A DNA stretch of 64,000 nt from Kingdonia uniflora (Eukaryota; Streptophyta; Magnoliopsida; Ranunculales; Circaeasteraceae). The DNA lies in contig JACGCM010000910.1 of the NCBI GenBank assembly GCA_014058105.1, forward strand, positions 1-64,000, written 5' to 3'. A program made the translations under genes and the position numbers. The notes beneath the pieces are model-generated. The model ran no database searches, was not told where the DNA came from, and worked only from the letters and a program-made list of their open reading frames with translations. Below are positions 20,875-31,606 of the stretch, one piece after another (positions within the stretch are counted from its first letter, which is position 1; each line of letters begins with the position of its first letter).

Positions 20875-23800
20875 CACCACTAAAAAAAGGTTTTTAGGGA
20901 CGGATTAACAATGTCGGAAATGACTTTTAGCAACGGTCATAGACTGTTGAATTGTTGTCGTTGATGCTGGGGTCACTAAAAGTTTGGCGATGGACAAACC
21001 CATCGCCGTAAGTCATATATTTAACGATGAGTAAAATATGTCGCTTCTTGTCGTATTTTCACGATGGATCTTTTTGTCGCGTTGCTAAACTCAATGTGAC
21101 GTCATCTATTATTACAACTTCAAACTGTCGCCTATTCGATATTTTTTTTTACTTTTTAGCGAAGTTGAAAAAATGTCATCTTAAAAGGTTTTCAGATCAT
21201 ATTACATATAGTTTCAAAGATAACCATAACATAAATAAAGCTGGAAAAAGGTCAAATAGACCAGAAATTGCATTGTATTCCTAAAAATCATTCTTACAAA
21301 ATAAAGTTAAAAATCTAATCCTTGTGACATTCTTACAATAAATTACATATGCTCTTTTGACTTCTATTCCTACAGGATTCAACAGTTTGTGGCAGTATCA
21401 AAAATAATTTCTTCAAGATTGTCCTCTTCCACATGTGTTGAAGATTTCCTTGAGCAAAGCTAAGGAACCATTCCATGCAAAGAATTACATCCTTTTTTTT
21501 CTTGTTTATTCTGCAGAAACAGGGTCTTCTCATGTTCCTTTAGCAAATAAAACATAAGAAAATAAAAAATATTATATTATCAAGAATCATACATGGACAC
21601 CTACAAAAACAACACATAAATGCAGTTCATCCAAATGACTCGTTCATTGTTAAGGTATAGTAGTTAAAATATATAATAATAAATAAATAAAAAGTTGTAC
21701 ATTACCTACGTAGAAATGTTTTATGGATTTTAGGACGCCATTGATGATATAGAGCCAATCAAAAGAGAATTGAGGACGGAATAATGAAGGGTTGTCGAAG
21801 ATAAATCTGATATCCTTTTTCACTAACATCTCTGTAACCATACTTGTAAACGTAACTCCTATAGGAATAACATTTCCAACTTAAGATTATCTCACACGAG
21901 AAAGCAAGCCAATATCCAGCAACCAAGTTGTAAATCAATAACATTACTTTAATTCATACTTACTAGAGAGCTGAAGAAATACCTTATTATATGTAAGATA
22001 CTTGAGTTTAGCATAACGCCCATAACAAGGAGAAAGTGTAGTGATATCCTTTCTAGAATAATCATAAAATGACAAAAGAAAGTACCCATGCAGGCTTTGA
22101 TAAATCGTTGTATCTCACGGTCAATTTTTTTGAGTTCCACATCTTTTGGGTATTATAAGCATCTGTAATTGCTTTCCTATTATCCAACACAATTAAATTG
22201 ACTATCTTGAGGAAACTGGAAAAAGTACCCTGTTACAAATTGCGTTTCACCCAATTTAATTTTTGGACATAAAATACTATATAAATAATACATGAAAATA
22301 AAGCATTGTTCTCATTGAAATCATACCTACTATCATATCCCAAGCTTACTCCAAATCAAAACAAGTTGTGCAAGGTTCTTCTGGTATCAACAAAGGGCTT
22401 AAATTTTATTTTCTGCAAAACATTTAAGCACATAATTAAATTAACAATATAGACAGGCATACTAGGATCAATTCAAGAACAATAAAAGCCAACTGAAGTA
22501 AACTTAAAAAAGATTTCCCCCCATAGTTTGAAAGCTACATGAGAATTGCTTGTGCTTTTGACCTTATCCCGATTTACTAGGTTCATTTATAATATAAATA
22601 CCAACCATGTGACACTAAAATTTATTTTGGCACAATAATAATGTGGCAATTAAACTAAACCCACAAGCCTAGGTACATGTATGACTCTTGTAAATGAAAG
22701 ATCTTTATGGTTCACCTTTTAGTGACATTTGTTGAACCAAACATAAGCCTTCAAAAGATCAACCAAGAGCAGGAGGCAAATAAACGTAAAGGGCTAGACC
22801 CTCATGTCTAAATACTAAAAAGATTATACAATATTGGTATCAACCAAATAGAGCTACAAGCATAAAAGCTTTACTAACCTACTGTTATTATGGATTATAA
22901 GAAAGCCTCGTACATCTATAGTGATCCCAATAAATATAGGTAGTTGGTGGACTAATCGAAGTGAAAAACAGATACCATATCAAGTAGTATGAAGATATTA
23001 AAGTAAAATATAGATTAATACAATACAAATAGTATGACTTTCATGTTTTTCTTCTACTAGAAACACAAGAAACTTCTCATTGAGCAATTAGAAAGAATAA
23101 TCCATGTTTACTAACCATATCAATGGCTGCATTAATTTCAGCTTCAACAGACCATAATTAGCTTGCATAGGATGTATGCTTAATCATGTCAATGGCCTTC
23201 AATCTATTTGTCCACATACAATATTAGCTTGTTGTAGGATAACATAACCCTACAACCAATCAACATGTATAGTTGTTACCATTACTTGAGTCCCTTCCAT
23301 TTTAGTTGGGAAAAACATAATTATAAGAAGAAAAAAAAAATCTAAGAACATGGTTTTACTTGGAATTTAAAGTGTTCTTATCGAATCCGATGACCATATC
23401 ATGGTTTTCTTGCATCAAAGCCATTTGGGTACTTTTATTTGTACATGAAAATCAACTTGACACAAAAGCAAGCAACAGATAACACGATCAAGATCCCTCT
23501 CTGACAACCTTACTTCTGCGTAAAAACCCCCCCAATAATAATCATTGATGGAAGATAAAAGATTTGCTCAAAAACCATTCATCCCCATTATTTATAAGGG
23601 CACCCACTTCTGAAAGTCAGACTCCCAACCCCAACCCCAACCCCAACCCCCTAAAACAACCATTTAAGCAAATACATAATTGATTATTCTACATAATGTC
23701 AATCAGAAAGCCAAACCATTAATATTTTGGTACCCTAATTTTGAAATCTACCAGAACTACTAATTTTTAACCCATAGCCCACCATCACCTTAGTTGCTGC

Positions 23801-24415
23801 AGAGATTTAATTTTTGATTTTATAACTAAGAAATTAGGTAATAATTAAAGATGAAGATGTTACTTTTATAATATCTGAAATCAGAGAGAAGTGAAGTAAT
23901 TTATGTTGAGACTTCAACTATATCATCAACTTATGGAGCTCAAAGGGAGATTGAGAATCTTAAAAATAGAAATTGAGATGAGGAAGATAATCGTAAGAGA
24001 GAGGGATCACAATCATGATTTAGAGACAAATTGAGTGTCAAATCATTCTTCAATTGGGAAGATTCGAGATAAGTTAGAGGGTAGTGGAAAAGAGAGATAA
24101 AAAAGGGATCGTGAGAAATAAAGGAGGACCAAAAAATAAATGGCGATTCCATTTTAACTAAAAGGAATGAACACCACGATGAGCGCAAAGACGAGGGAAA
24201 ACCATCTGAAGTAATTTTTTAGACCAATAACGACTAAACGAGTCCATCACTACTTCATGAAAAAAAATATTATTTTGTAAGAAAATAATTAAAAAAATCA
24301 GCGACGACAATTTAATTTTCGTGGCAGTAAAAATGTGTCGCTAAGCGGTGACAGATGTTACCCCTTCACTAAATCTAAACTTGTTTCGTCCCCAAAAGCC
24401 ATTTTTTTGGTAGTG
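20875..24415. mobile_element. Non-autonomous CACTA element, TSD AAA
   Basis: The left end CACCACTAAAAAAAGGTTTT and right end, reverse complemented, CACTACCAAAAAAATGGCTT align with a shared GGGACG block just inside. The flanks are AAA at 20872-20874 and AAA at 24416-24418, giving the 3-bp duplication of CACTA elements. Subterminal blocks repeat in the outer 300 bp (gcgatgg, gtcgct, gcgacgac, cggtcat). No open frame resembles a CACTA transposase, so the 3.5-kb element depended on another copy. A CCCCAA-type array lies at about 23627-23650. It splits element 1 between gag and protease. Confidence 0.8.
23627..23650 (+). repeat. Short (CCCCAA)n array
   Basis: Four tandem ccccaa units inside the CACTA element. 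It resembles ciliate telomere repeats but is too short and internal to mean more than a microsatellite. Confidence 0.8.
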
Positions 24416-24689
24416 AAAAGTTTCTCGATGATGAAACAAAAAGAAAGGATGGCAAATAAGGACAAGGCCAAGGTCAAACTTGCCATCTTTACATGATTGA
24501 GATCGAAAAAAGTAAGAAATGAAAAAGGATGACAGAATCACATCATACTGTAAGATGACTCATTTTGAGAAATATGCCTAACTTATGCCAAGCTTTAACA
24601 AAGCAAAGCGCCCATATCACATTTCTTTTGAAGATTGTGATACCACTCACGTGAAATACCCACATGATTATCCATTGGTGATAATGCTC

Positions 24690-25040
24690 AATGTAGGATA
24701 AGACTACTTGCACATGTTCCTTATGGACATAGGAGGTGCAGTAGACGTACTATTTTAAAAAATAGTTGATCTCCTAGGCCTTAAAGATTCAGTTAAAGCT
24801 TCAACCACAACTATAACAGGATTCAATGGTTCAGAAGAATCTGCTTTGGGAGAAATTACATTGCCTATTCAGGCAGGGCCAGAAACAACTTTTGTCAAGT
24901 TCATCGTCATTAATGCTAAATAAAAATATATGAGAATCTTGGGAAGAAGCTGGCTTCATTCAATTAAGGCGGTACCTTTGACCAATCATCTGGCTTTAAG
25001 CTTCCCGAATGATTACGGAGTTTACGAGATCAAAGGAAGT
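24690..25040 (+). pseudogene. pol: Retroviral-type aspartic protease region, element 1
   Basis: The active-site segment reads LMDIGGAVDVLF (about 24723-24758), where the usual D-T/S-G is D-I-G. It is followed by TITGFNGSEES and the C-terminal ILGRSWLHSIKAVP, which matches the LGR.WLH motif of the family. Stops at about 24758 and 24920 interrupt it. In intact elements the protease matures the gag-pol polyprotein. Confidence 0.65.
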
Positions 25041-25329
25041 TAAACTGTAGCAAGGATGTATGATAATACCACCATGAATTCTCATACAACAAAACTTCTG
25101 AAAGCATAGCAATTGCAGAAAGAACCTCTCCCAACGTTCGAGTAGCATAACACTGAAATAGTCAAATCTGTAGAACTTGATGGACTTGGGAGGAATACTT
25201 TTATTGGCTCTAAACTCTCACTAGAAGAAAGCGAAACCCTCCTGTAGCTTTTTAAAAGAAACCTTGACATCTTTGTATGGTCTTTTCAAGAAATGCCAGG
25301 AATTGATCCTCCCATTGCATGCCATCCGT

Positions 25330-26400
25330 TAAACCTCATGCCAGACAAAAAGCATGTAGTACAGAAGCACCGTAACCTAGCCCCCAAACTGGGAGAGGCA
25401 GTTAATGAAAAAATCGATAAGTTACTTCACGTTTGATTTATTCGAGAAGAAAAATATCCCATGTGGGTCTCGAATATAGTAGCTGTCATAAAGAAAAAGG
25501 GGAAAATCAGGGTCTGCGTAAACTTTTCAAAACCTAATAAATTTATACCTAAGGATAACTTTCCCCTCCCCTTGATTTCTCACCTCCTCGATTCCGTAGC
25601 AGGACACAAACTTCTTTCATTGATGGATACAACTTTAGGATATAATCAGGTTCCTCTTACCGAAGAAGATCAAGAGAAGACTATATTTATAACAGAAAAA
25701 GGCCTTTACTGTTATCTATCATGCCCTTTGGATTAAAAAATACAGGAGCAACATATCAACGGCTCATCACAAAAATGTTTAAAGATCACTTGGGCAAAAT
25801 CATGGAGGTATATATCGATGACATGATTTATAAAAGCCTCAAACGAGAGGATCATTGCAGTAACCTACAAACAATCTTTTACATTCTTCGCACATACCGT
25901 ATGAAGTTGAACCCCAAAAAATATTAATTTGGAGTTGCATATTGTAAATTTTGGGGCATCTGGTAAGCAAGAGAAGAATAAAAATTGATCTAGAGCAAAT
26001 CAAAGCAGTTATGGCCATGCCATCACCACGAACCAAAAAAGATGTCCAAAAACTTGCTAGAAAGGTTGCCGCTCTTCACAGGTTCATCTGATCGATGCAA
26101 ACTTCTTTACCTCCTTCGTGAAAACCCAGTCCTAATGACAAATATACAACCCGAGGAAATTATTTTGACTCTAGAAGGTGAATTGGCTTTTCAATATCTC
26201 AAAAGATACTTGGGGCGTCCTCCCATAATAAGTACTTCTATTGATGGCGAAGTACTAACAATGTATTTATCAACAACAGAAGGCTCAATAAGTTATATTC
26301 TTATTCGAGAAGACAATGGCGTGGAACTAATCTACTTCATTAGTAAAACTTTTATGTCTGCTGAAAAAAGGTACACTACAACTAAAAAATAGATGCTAGC
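25330..26400 (+). pseudogene. pol: Reverse transcriptase with linked RNase H, element 1
   Basis: Motifs in order: WVSNIVAVIKKKGKIRVCVN (25464), LLSLMDTTLGYNQVPL (25612), MPFGLKNTGATYQRL (25721), the catalytic VYIDDMIYKS (25807-25836, YIDD intact), then after frame changes KLARKVAALHRFI and YLGRPPIIST (26201) and the start of the RT-linked RNase H (IYFISKTF-like, about 26330). It copies element RNA into DNA in intact relatives. Frameshifts at about 25730 and stops at 25926 and 26390 inactivate it. It is the best preserved part of element 1. Confidence 0.8.
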
Positions 26401-26639
26401 CTTGCTGTACTATTCTTAAAAACTTTAACCCTATTTCCATGTAAACCCCGTCAAAGTTATCACCAAATTCCTTCTCAAACTAGTCCTTTCTAAAAAAGAA
26501 AAATCCATAAAGGTTCAGCAATGGTCCATTTTCTTAGGTGAATATGAGATCTTTTTCGAGCCACAAATATCAATTAAAGGACAAGTAGTGGCAGACTTTC
26601 CTATCGAAGACCCCGAATGGGAGGAACTTGAAGAAGTAT

Positions 26640-27010
26640 TAGCTATCAAGCTCAAGTTTTTTTGCAACAAACAATGAAATAGAGTATGATGCTAGCTTAC
26701 ATGGCCTAGACCTCGCATTGGCACTTAGAGCAAAAATAACAGCTATCTACGTAGGCTCATTTCTCGTAGCCAACCATTATAATAAAACATTTAAAACATC
26801 AGGCAAAATAGTTCACTACGCACTAACATAGTCAAGAGCTAAAAACCAACATGGTGACGCACTAGCATACATCGCCGCAATGCTCGAAGATCGTAAGAAG
26901 AGAGTACTGAATATCAAAGTGATCGAACATTCCAGCTTCGATTCAAGCTATACCATACAAATACAAGTTACTGAAGTTGACGATCCTAAAGATTTGAGAA
27001 AACCATTTGT
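26640..27010 (+). pseudogene. pol: Second (archaeal-type) RNase H, element 1
   Basis: NNEIEYDASLHGLDLALALR (about 26671-26730) matches the NNEAEYEALIHGL signature seen also in element B, and is followed by NQHGDALAYIAAML (26850-26890). A second RNase H between the RT-linked one and integrase is known from the Tat lineage. Two stops are present. Confidence 0.6.
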
Positions 27011-27169
27011 CCAATATTTTAATTTTAATACCCTCCCTGAGAACTAGGAAGAAGCTTGATCCCTGTTAGTAAAATGTCTAAGATTTAAAGTCTAAGGAGG
27101 ATTATTATACCAAATTACTGGCAGAGGCCCATTAATCGAATGTATCTCCCAAAAACAAGCCCAAATCAA

Positions 27170-28195
27170 AATTAAGGAACTTTACGAAGGAATTTGTGCC
27201 GCACATATCTTCGTTCGATCACTGGCATAAAGAAAATTTACACAAGGTTTATGCTGGCCAAAGATGAGGCAAAACTGTGAAGATTTTGTTCACAAATACT
27301 ACAAATGCCAAATTTACGCTCAAGACATCAAAAAATCACCCCTCGACTTACATGTTAGTAATACCCTTTGGACATTTAAACGATGGGCAATCGACATCAT
27401 TGGCCCATTCCACCCAGTATCGGGCAACAAAAAATTTATCCTTGTTACTATAGATTACTTCACCAAATGGGTCAAAGTTGTACCCCTTTGTCACACTAAT
27501 GAAAGTGAAGTAATTAAATTCATCTAGGAGCACATCATCACTTGATTTGGCTATCCACAAATAATTAAATCAGATATTGGCAAATAATTTATCAACAGTA
27601 AAGTTCTCAAATTCCTCCACAAATATAAGATCCAGTTGACTGCTTCGAGACCTAATTATTCACAAGGAAATGGCAAAGTCGAGGCTATAAATAATAAGAT
27701 CAAATTAGGATTACGAAAATACCTCGACAAAAAGAAGGGCAGATAGGTTGAAGAACTACTTAGTATTTTATGGGCTTATAGGACAATACCTTGAAGCTCC
27801 ACAGGTTGTACACCATTTATGATGGCTTTTGGTACAGAAGTGGTTATTTCTTCAGACCTTGATCTCCCAACTGCTAGATGATAGGTCACAGATAAAGAGA
27901 ATGGACTTGAACTTCTATGTAATCTCAATTGGCTAGAAGAAACTTAGGATCATGTCATTGGAAACTTGGTGCGATAACACAACACTCTAAGAAAAATATA
28001 TAACAAGAAAGTAAGGAAATGCACATTCGACATCGGGGATCTTGTACTTTGGCAAATTCAAGATAGTACTCGACCCAAAAACTCAGGAAAATTATCAAAA
28101 AATTGGGAAGGTCCTTATATTGTAAGTGACTAGACTGATAGTGGAACATACTAGTTAATGATTGAAGATGAATTACAGCTCAAATTCCTATGAAA
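27170..28195 (+). pseudogene. pol: Integrase, element 1
   Basis: A zinc-binding region (AHIF...CWPKM, YKCQIYAQD) leads into the core with RWAIDIIGPFHP (first catalytic Asp, about 27382), a degenerate second Asp segment (IIKSDIGK, about 27562), and NGKVEAINNKI (Glu, about 27672). The C-terminal part has SSTGCTPFMMAFGTE and NWEGPYIVSD. It would insert the cDNA into the genome. Stops at 27525, 27544, 27586 and others inactivate it. Confidence 0.75.
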
Positions 28196-28516
28196 TACAA
28201 CCTATTTGAAGATGTTCTACAAATAAGACTTGTATTCTATTTTATTTATCTAATAAAGGAGTTTTTATTTCCCATCAATATATCATATATTCTATATTCA
28301 TTCTTTTGTCAAAACTTAAATGAGTATTTGGCAAACCTAAGTCTCATTTCTTCGACAAACAGATATCCGATTTATGGAAAAATTGTCTAAACATTATTAC
28401 TAATTCGATAACTCATGACATAGTTGTCTTATTAATCAAACCAGATATCCCATAAGCGGAAAAATATCTGGCAATCATTCCAATACATGACAAAGCCATA
28501 ACATGGCTATCTTATC
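28196..28516 (+). other. 3' remnant of element 1
   Basis: About 320 bp of AT-rich sequence after integrase, with no recognisable polypurine tract or LTR. It stops where the LTR of element A begins. Confidence 0.45.
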
Positions 28517-29115
28517 TGTAATGGCCTAATTTCATTAGCTCAAAATGGCTTGGAATTAGCTCTTACACTAATGTACCTGTGACAAAAACTAATATAAAAC
28601 AAGAAATGACATAGGTAATTAAGCGTGGAAAGCCTTTGAATAGGTAAAAAACCATGACCTCGAGTTAAGGGTTTTAGTAACAATAACTTTTATTGCTTGA
28701 GTCTGATATCTTATTACAAGTGATCTCTCAAACTAAAAATACTTGATCTTGTAAATAAGAAGTTTTGTGTTCCTTTTATAGCTTTTTATTGGTCCCTGTC
28801 TCTTCTAAAACTTTTTCTTTATATAGGCCTCACCTGCAGCTTATTATCGTGTTGAAGCACGTTCTCCAAACAATGACGTAAGTAGTGGTTGACTGAGTAA
28901 TTGTTGAGTTCATGGAAGATAGGTGTCTTTGACTTGTTCATATTCTTCTATTGTACTTGATCCGCGTTCTTCATCAGTTCGTGGGCTAGGTGGTACTGCT
29001 GATTGTTCAATGTCACGTATGAAGTGCGTGAACATAATATTGAGGTAGTTTGAATTAGTTGTAGTTTGAATTAGTTGTAGTTCGAATTAGGTTAGGCGAG
29101 GGATAGGTCCCTAGA
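28517..29115 (-). repeat. 3' LTR of element A
   Basis: In plus orientation it begins TGTAATGGCC and ends near CCTAGA. On the minus strand it ends AAATTAGGCCATTACA and carries ctcgaggtcatggtttttta, the U5-like block shared with element 1's LTR. A caatttaggggtaaa-type outer repeat is absent, and the outer TG at the U3 end has decayed to TC. Confidence 0.6.
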
Positions 29116-29130
29116 ATTGCCCCCTCACAA
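29116..29130 (-). other. Polypurine tract of element A
   Basis: On the minus strand TTGTGAGGGGGCAAT abuts the LTR, matching TGAGAGGGGGAAAA of element B and GAAAGGGGGCGAAT of element C. Confidence 0.6.
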
Positions 29131-29379
29131 CTGAAGGTACTATTGGCTTTGGTTGAGAAAGACCCTCTGTATTTGCGGTGTTGGAAGTTGAATAGAAATG
29201 ACGTATTTATTGCTGATTTGACTGGTATGGAAATGGGTATTTGTTTTGTATGGAGGGATGCATCTGCATTGAATGGCGATGGAAAGTATTAATATAATGG
29301 ACGCTTGGGGTTCCAAAAGTTATTCTGTTATGATGATAACTTCTTTAGAAATGTACCTGCGCATTAAATACGAGGGTTA

Positions 29380-29387
29380 TATATAAA
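29380..29387 (+). promoter_or_regulatory. TATA box for the first small accessory ORF of element A
   Basis: TATATAAA lies 76 bp before ATG 29456. Equivalent boxes stand 80-90 bp before the matching ATGs in elements B and C. Confidence 0.5.
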
Positions 29388-29455
29388 TTACCTATTCTAC
29401 GAATTTTGGCACAATACGCTATTGTTCAAAAATCCTCTAGAATTCTTGAGTGATA

Positions 29456-29870
29456 ATGGTGAAAACCTGGAAAATGGTTTATGAAAAGAGAGTTACTGTT
29501 AAAATGCAATGATTTAAACTAAGATATTTTGGGGATCAATCTTAATTTGGAGTTTCCCACCCCAATTCCAATTCTGTCGACGAATCAAGGTATGTTGGAA
29601 AAAGAAGAGGCTAAAGTTGAAGAAGATTTTTATTGCATGTGGAGATTTTATTACGTTATCTTGACATGCGAGAAACGTTGGAGGTGTCTCCGCATTCTTG
29701 CGGAGGACCAGGTTGAGGAAACTGACATGGGGGCTGGTGTAACTGCGAGGCAGTATCACCGGTATCTTGCTTAGGATTAGATTCTAAGGTAGAACTTCTT
29801 TTCATCTCTACCAGTTCTTTATTGGTGGGGATTACGGAGGAAGTGGCGATGGTGGTAGAGTGGGGAGACA
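29456..29870 (+). pseudogene. Small accessory ORF, first copy, element A (antisense to pol)
   Basis: ATG 29456 stands about 340 bp from the LTR, roughly as in B and C (about 255 bp). The predicted protein begins MVKTWKMVYEKRVTV and, past one stop, has LRYFGDQS then VSHPNSN. These align with KFFGDKGLDWDMPDLVELEP of the element B copy. Later stops interrupt it. No known domain; the family is defined only by the copies in this window. Confidence in homology is modest because only the FGD and following hydrophobic/Pro positions are clear. Confidence 0.4.
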
Positions 29871-30528
29871 AAGCTTAAAAATTTGCCCCTGTACAATCAT
29901 CATTTCTTGGTGCTAAGAAGGCCTTTTATTTGAAGAGTTGGTTCAAGCACTGACGTCCTTGCTCCCATAGTTTCAATTTGAAGTTCGGCTCCATGTCTAA
30001 ACTTTGGCCAAACATGGAGAAAGAAGGATGTTCTGTAATTTCCAATGCCTGCCTTGCTTCAGAAGATTCTCGGAGTAAAACATCACTAAAAGCTGATATG
30101 ATTTTGAGAATGAACTGAAGGATTTTATCTCTAAAGTACCTAAAAGACTTGTTATCTATAAAGAATGTGAAAGACTTGTTATCTGTAAAGTACCTGTAAT
30201 TGATATTCGTGCTTAATAAAAATATTTATTTAAACTCTGTCTTGGTAGATAAAATGAGCTCTTGTGATTGAAATTGCGTTATAAGAAATATTAATATGTG
30301 TGATAAGAGGACGAAATGTAATACTCGAGATCAAATTTATATAAAATTTATAGGAAATAAAAATTCGAGCTCAGGGAGATATCTCTAGAAATGTTGTTTT
30401 GGGGGGCAGATAAGTCCGAAATGAAAGAAGACAAATCTAAAGGGGTTGAGATGGACAGATAAGTTCAAATAACTTTCTTATCAGGATCTCAGGGTTCCTG
30501 TTATGGAAAAATAGAGTACATATACGAA

Positions 30529-30960
30529 ATGTGGGGGAGTCAAAGTGGTCTAGAAAATTGTATATATATGGGGAAATGTGATTCAGAGAGAAGGAAGAAA
30601 GGGAATATGCCAAAGACTCAATCTGTGAGAGTTCATCAAGCAGCTAAAGGATGGTTGGCGATACAGATAGTTAAAGTTCGAGAGAAGATTTTTGGGTTGC
30701 TAGATTATGATTTTGACTTGGCAGAGTCTGAATATCAGTTTGAAGGTTTTGATTGGATGGGCAAGGAACTTGAGTTAGGACGTCGCTTTTACGAGGAGCT
30801 ATTATGGGAAGTGATCGTAGTACTTTTAGCTCGAAAAGAGGTTGTGAGGCAAACTGCTGAAGAAGATATCGAATTGGAAGATGTGAGGATTGTTAGAGGC
30901 AAACTGATTTGGTGTAGCTTTCCTGGACATCTGGGATGTTTTATATGCAATTATATGTAA
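30529..30960 (+). CDS. Small accessory ORF, second copy, element A
   Basis: An intact 143-codon frame (a second ATG at 30607 would give 118 aa). It reads KIFGLLDYDFDLAESE where the other copies have FFGD..L.WDMPDLAELEP, then FYEELLWEVIVVLLARKEVV where they have YYFLQSLAERIVEKED. The later start better matches the length of its relatives (105-118 aa). Acidic, with no membrane segment or known domain. It is the only one of the six small ORFs with an unbroken frame. Function unknown; expression is not shown by the sequence, and the upstream TATA-like catatacg (about 30519) is weak. Confidence 0.5.
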   Translation: MWGSQSGLENCIYMGKCDSERRKKGNMPKTQSVRVHQAAKGWLAIQIVKVREKIFGLLDYDFDLAESEYQFEGFDWMGKELELGRRFYEELLWEVIVVLLARKEVVRQTAEEDIELEDVRIVRGKLIWCSFPGHLGCFICNYM

Positions 30961-31420
30961 GGGAGTAGATTGTATGAGGTCAAATATTGGTAATGAAAAT
31001 ATAGTTAGAATGATGTGTGAATCTATTCCCCTTATGTTACAAATGTTGTTTGTGACTGCTGTGAATAAAAAATTTAAATTTGAAATGGGAGAGTTTTGTA
31101 AATGACGTCAGCAGTTCTATAAGTATTAGAAACAAGAATAGAAAAAATAGGTAGCTTTGATTTTTGTCTATGGTGTTAGTGCAAGGAAAGTTGGATTACG
31201 TGTATGTGTTGAGTCATCATGAGTGTGGGGAGGTCAGAGGAAGATTTGAGTAGGATAGATAAGAATATATTAAAATATAGGGCAGGGGTAATGATGGTAA
31301 GGTGTTTTCACCGAAAAGGAAAAAAATGCTTGACATTAATTATGGAAGGGACGCATCTGTTCCAAAACTGGGGTCTTCTCGTGCGAGGCCCAATAACTGC
31401 CAGTAGCTAGTGAGGGAAAC

Positions 31421-31428
31421 TATAAATA
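31421..31428 (+). promoter_or_regulatory. TATA box for the spliced accessory gene of element A
   Basis: TATAAATA lies 186 bp before ATG 31607 and is followed by a purine-rich leader. Confidence 0.45.
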
Positions 31429-31606
31429 ATTCTTTATCTTCCTTATTCAAATGTTTATTAACATTTGAAAAATTGAAGAACAGTAAGAGAGGAAAGAAAA
31501 AAAAAATAGAGATTCACGTGAGAGATTAGACGAGAGTGATCAAAAGGCAAGGCGAGAGAAAGTTGTAGAAACTGAGTCACAACGGTGGTTGTATAACAAC
31601 ATTGTG

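Larger units (their letters stand above)
18773..28516 (+). mobile_element. Tat-like Ty3/gypsy retrotransposon, element 1 (decayed)
   Basis: The order is LTR, primer-binding-type site, gag, protease, reverse transcriptase, RNase H (two types), integrase, all on the plus strand. A CACTA element splits gag from pol. The extra RNase H with the NNE.EYDA..HGLDLAL signature after the RT-linked one, and the integrase after it, fit the Tat lineage. Many stops and frameshifts exist. No 3' LTR is visible: the element runs into the LTR of element A at 28517. The left border is inferred from a TGTAGTAA start like that of element B's LTR. Confidence 0.65.

Noticed and set aside
23627..23650. CCCCAA repeats as an interstitial telomere
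   Set aside because: Plant telomeres use CCCTAAA; four units inside a CACTA element are a microsatellite.
28517..29115. This LTR as the 3' LTR of element 1
   Set aside because: Its polypurine tract lies on the right and its U5-like block reads on the minus strand, so it is opposite to element 1.
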